Assembly (NCBI GenBank): GCA_046594635.1
Contig: JBKJRR010000216.1
Location: 1 to 10,022, forward strand
Direction: 5' to 3'
Length of the DNA stretch: 10,022 nt
Origin: CAISIP01 sp046594635
GTDB taxonomy: Bacteria; Pseudomonadota; Gammaproteobacteria; Burkholderiales; Burkholderiaceae_C
In this document: one piece after another, positions 7,534-10,022 of the stretch
How the letters are laid out: every line of letters starts with the position of its first letter
Numbering within the stretch: the first letter of the stretch is position 1
Program-made: the position numbers and the translations under genes
Notes under the pieces: model-generated
Seen by the model: only the letters and a program-made list of their open reading frames with translations
Told to the model about the DNA's origin: nothing
Database searches by the model: none

Positions 7534-7905
7534 ATGAAGACGAGTCCGGCTCCCAAAGCGACTAAAAAGCGCGTCAGCAAGGCCCAGGCTGCTTCCCGAC
7601 ACAAACACATACTGGATGCGACCGCCAAGAATGTGGCGATCAGTACTGAGCTAGCGCCTGCGGTCGCGATCGCTTTGCTTGAAAAGTCCGAGCATTTACC
7701 GGGCGAACCATCTCCGGCACTGGATGTGCTGGCTGCTGGTGTCACTCCTTCGGATGTTGAAGGAAACGTACGAATGCAACTGCTCTTCGAAAATGGCGCC
7801 GTCCTGCCTGTCGAAATGAGCGAGGCCGCTGGCGCCGCGTTGGCGGACGGCCTATCGGTCGAACTGCTGAAACCTCAAAAATCCCGCCGCAAGCGTAAGA
7901 CTTAG
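7534..7905 (+). CDS. Hypothetical small basic protein (123 aa)
   Basis: I do not recognise the family. The N-terminus is lysine-rich (MKTSPAPKATKKRVSKAQAA) and the C-terminus ends QKSRRKRKT, so both ends could bind nucleic acid or another polyanion. Between them lie a probable helix (LAPAVAIALLEKSEHLPGE) and a short beta-like segment (VRMQLLFENGAVLPVEMSEA). There is no signal peptide, membrane segment or cysteine. A GAGG lies four bases before the ATG, a short but usable spacing. It is divergent from the 108-residue gene with 148 bases between them, so the two may share a control region. No catalytic motif is visible. Function is unknown; nucleic-acid binding is a guess from charge alone. Confidence 0.62.
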   Translation: MKTSPAPKATKKRVSKAQAASRHKHILDATAKNVAISTELAPAVAIALLEKSEHLPGEPSPALDVLAAGVTPSDVEGNVRMQLLFENGAVLPVEMSEAAGAALADGLSVELLKPQKSRRKRKT

Positions 7906-8006
7906 GCCTGCAGCAACGTTGAAAACGCCGTTTGCAAGTGCCATTCAAGTGGAGCGAAGGCAACGTGCTGCCTGAAGTTGTTCAGGGGGCACCCATGCCT
8001 GGTCGT
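7906..8006. other. Short gap after the basic small gene, nothing recognised
   Basis: No gene, promoter or clear terminator is seen. A weak inverted repeat (AACG ... CGTT, 7914-7932) lies shortly after the stop codon at 7905 but has no T run, so termination of the upstream gene cannot be placed. Confidence 0.4.
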
Positions 8007-8271
8007 TCAAGCGGCCTTTTCGATGCGCTCGTCGTAGGGAGAGTAGTGTTGGTGCCCGGTGACGGCCGCGAAAGCCAAACCGGAAGGCAACAACTGCAGT
8101 GCTGACGACACGCGCTGCTGCGAAGGGGCTGTTACTGCCCCAGGGCACTTCAGCCGAGGTGGTACACAGCAACGCGCGCTCGAGTTCAGGCCGATCGGGC
8201 AACACGATCCAGCCGCACGCACTGAGCAGGCACCAAGCTGCATTTTCTACTGCGAGCAGATATTGAACCCG
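8007..8271 (-). pseudogene. Probable frameshifted gene relic of unknown family
   Basis: Two overlapping minus-strand frames join into one protein-like sequence. The upstream frame (8271 to about 8110) reads VQYLLAVENAAWCLLSA, CGWIVLPDRPELERALLC and TTSAEVPWGSNSPFAAA. The downstream frame (about 8110 to 8007) reads VSSALQLLPSGLAFAAVTGH and QHYSPYDERIEKAA before a TGA. Each stretch has G/C-ending codons in its own interval and rare codons or low complexity outside it, the pattern of a frameshift near 8110. An in-frame TGA at 8274-8272 closes the upstream side and no good start or ribosome site is seen. I cannot name the family. It might be two chance frames, but the coherence of both pieces argues for a decayed gene. 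Confidence 0.38.
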
Positions 8272-8313
8272 TCAAGTGGCCAGGGAGACAACTCCGACGA
8301 TTCATCGCTTCTG

Positions 8314-8384
8314 CGCGCCGAATTGCCAAGCCCGGTTCTTGGATCACGGGAACGACAGAACACACCTTACTCGCGCTGGTCCAT
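8314..8384 (-). repeat. Diverged direct repeat, copy B (intergenic)
   Basis: The counterpart of the adhesin 5' region, in the same orientation, 1383 bases away. It contains no usable start: the positions equal to the adhesin GAGG and TTG are changed, and the ATG at 8384 is closed after four sense codons by TAA. It therefore looks like a relic rather than a working gene start. It lies about 40 bases upstream of the frameshifted minus-strand relic. Confidence 0.7.
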
Positions 8385-8710
8385 TGCGACGCGCCGTGGC
8401 GCTAGGCAAGCGCACCATGACTCGCAACACTTTCGGCACCTAAAACACGCCATGTGAGTCCAGATGTTCCGGCGTACTGGACCGCCATTGCGACGTTGGG
8501 TAACATGCCTGCTCAGGTAGTCACCTCAGACGGCAGGTGCCCGCTATTCCCACGACTCACTGGTCGGTTCATGGGCACACGGCCCGCTATCGTGACATAC
8601 TATTTTTGCGGTGCACGACGCGGCGACACTGCGCACGCGATGGCCGCCACAGCATTGACGGCAGTACCCATTTTGCTGGTTGCGACTGAATCGTCGCCAT
8701 GGAGAACCTG
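8385..8710. other. Intergenic region upstream of the MBL gene, no gene recognised
   Basis: No convincing coding sequence is seen. A plus-strand open frame (8454-8711) has unremarkable codon use and overlaps the next start, and is probably chance. A hairpin GCGCT-AGGCA-AGCGC lies near 8399-8413 with no T run on either strand. TTGACG at 8655-8660 and TACTAT near 8599 resemble promoter hexamers but neither has a suitable partner at normal spacing. Confidence 0.4.
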
Positions 8711-10022
8711 ATGCAGGTGCAATTCTGGGGAACACGCGGTTCGATTGCCACGCCAGGACCGCAAACGGTACGCTATGGTGGCAATACTTCGTGCGTCTCG
8801 GTGCGCACCCGCAGCGGCACGCAACTGGTCATCGACGCCGGCACTGGACTGCGCGGACTGGGCGTCGCCTTGATGCAACAGGGCGATGCCGCCCGGCGCG
8901 GCCATCTGTTGATCGGTCACACCCATTGGGACCATATCCAGGGCTTCCCCTTTTTCACGCCGCTGTTTGAAGCCGGCAACGAATGGGATGTCTACGCTCC
9001 CCGCGGCTTCGGCCCTTCGCTGCGCGAAACGCTGGCCGGCCAGATGCAATACACCTATTTCCCGGTCAACCTTGACGAGATGGGTGCAACGATCCGGTAC
9101 CACGACCTGGTCGAGGGCAGTTTCATGGTCGATGACGTACGGGTGACCGCGCGTTATCTGAACCACCCTGCGCTGACCCTGGGCTACCGGATCGAGGTCG
9201 ATGGCATCACCCTCGTATATGCCAGTGACCATGAAGGACATGCCCAAGCCACCGCGCTCGGCCTGCCACTGGGCCAGGTGCTGGCTGCCTTGCACCCGGG
9301 TGACAGTCGGCACAGGGACTTCATTGCGAATGCCGACCTGCTGATCCACGACACGCAATACACGGCCGCCGAATACCCCGCTCGTTTGGGTTGGGGGCAC
9401 AGTACGGTGGAATATGTCGTCGACATGGCAATTGCCGCTGGTGTGCGCCAACTGGCGCTGTTTCACCATGATCCCGGGCGCGACGACGACGCACTCGACG
9501 CCCTGGTCGCGGACGGCCGCCAGCGCATACAGGACGCGGGTGCCACGGTGAGGCTTTTCGGCGCAGCCGAAGGTGCGACGATTACGCTCGACGCCCCGGC
9601 CACAGCCGTCACGCCGGCGCGTGGCGATGCGCAGGCCAGGGTCGATACCCACGACCTGAGCAACAAGCAGGTGCTGATCGTCTGCACCGAACCCCAGATG
9701 GCCGAGGACATCCGCAATTTGGTGCAGACCGAGGGCCTGACGGCTTTGGTCGCCGACAACACGCAGCAAGCCCTGCGCGCTGCAGACCTGCAGCAGCTGG
9801 CGCTGGCGGTCATCGCCCACCGACCAGGCATCCACGACGGCCTGGCGCTGGCCACTTCGCTGCGGGCCTGCCCGGGCCTGAGCCAGCTGCCGGTGGTCAT
9901 GATTGCGCCGGCCGATGCCTGTGTTGCCGATCATCCCGACCCCGCCGCGGCATCGGATAACCTTCCGCCGCGGCCGCTCACCGAATGGCTTTGCCCACCC
10001 TTCACACAACAATACCTGCGCA
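8711..10022 (+). CDS. MBL-fold metallohydrolase fused to a degenerate receiver-like domain, 3' end outside window
   Basis: The ATG at 8711 has GGAGA five bases upstream. Residues 1-295 form a metallo-beta-lactamase-fold hydrolase: an opening MQVQFWGTRGSI and GNTSC, the metal motif H70-x-H72-x-D74-H75, then H152, D173 and H252, which together supply a normal two-metal site. This arrangement fits the PF12706 group, which includes RNase Z-, PhnP- and cyclic-nucleotide phosphodiesterase-like enzymes; the substrate cannot be read from the sequence. After a linker, residues 319-437 resemble a response-regulator receiver (VLIVCTEPQMAEDIRNLV to WLCPPFTQQYL), but the acidic pair is C325-T326, no Asp ends the third strand, and the conserved Thr and Lys positions are A399 and P429. 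It is a cytoplasmic protein by lack of a signal. 437 codons are visible with no stop. Confidence 0.9.
   Translation, partial: MQVQFWGTRGSIATPGPQTVRYGGNTSCVSVRTRSGTQLVIDAGTGLRGLGVALMQQGDAARRGHLLIGHTHWDHIQGFPFFTPLFEAGNEWDVYAPRGFGPSLRETLAGQMQYTYFPVNLDEMGATIRYHDLVEGSFMVDDVRVTARYLNHPALTLGYRIEVDGITLVYASDHEGHAQATALGLPLGQVLAALHPGDSRHRDFIANADLLIHDTQYTAAEYPARLGWGHSTVEYVVDMAIAAGVRQLALFHHDPGRDDDALDALVADGRQRIQDAGATVRLFGAAEGATITLDAPATAVTPARGDAQARVDTHDLSNKQVLIVCTEPQMAEDIRNLVQTEGLTALVADNTQQALRAADLQQLALAVIAHRPGIHDGLALATSLRACPGLSQLPVVMIAPADACVADHPDPAAASDNLPPRPLTEWLCPPFTQQYLR

Noticed and set aside
8059..8457. Plus-strand 132-residue frame across the intergenic gap
   Set aside because: Composition looks random, it crosses the repeat copy and the frameshifted relic, and no start signal is seen.
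8600..10012. 470-residue minus-strand open frame
   Set aside because: It is fully antisense to the MBL gene, whose metal-binding motifs and codon use are clear. Long antisense frames are common opposite GC-rich genes; its protein is Q/R/H-rich without a recognisable domain.

Overview
The window looks like chromosomal DNA of a moderately high-GC proteobacterium. The mix of a giant two-partner-secretion (TPS) adhesin carrying YDG repeats with strongly G/C-ending codons fits Betaproteobacteria, perhaps Oxalobacteraceae/Burkholderiales. That assignment is inference from content and codon use; there is no rRNA or other marker gene here.

Positions about 7037 down to 1 hold a single uninterrupted minus-strand reading frame that leaves the window at its left edge: 2345 codons are visible and no stop is reached. 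In protein order it encodes an extended signal region, a TPS/haemagglutination-activity domain with the NPNGI motif, a beta-helical linker, twelve autotransporter-associated beta-strand repeats (PATR) at a roughly 285-bp period, a conserved linker with RWLVW, and at least four YDG repeats, the last three at an exact 255-bp period. It is a large exported surface adhesin. Its TpsB-type outer-membrane transporter is not in the window. The plus-strand open frames across this region are antisense shadows of the repeats.

Positions 7059-8710 are a patchwork. A small minus-strand gene of unknown function (7385-7059) stops 21 bases before the adhesin ATG. Divergent from it is a small basic plus-strand gene of unknown function (7534-7905). 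Then come a probable frameshifted gene relic (about 8271-8007, minus) and a diverged copy (8314-8384) of the sequence around the adhesin start (6931-7003). The repeat pair suggests an old duplication or a relic of a second adhesin 5' end.

From 8711 to the right edge runs a plus-strand gene for an MBL-fold metallohydrolase with a complete metal-binding set, fused to a C-terminal receiver-like domain that has lost every catalytic position. It runs off the window.

No tRNA, rRNA, CRISPR array or intact insertion sequence was recognised. The strongest leads are the T8 tract at the adhesin start (possible phase variation), mosaic repeats that suggest gene conversion, the diverged direct repeat, and the MBL/pseudo-receiver fusion.
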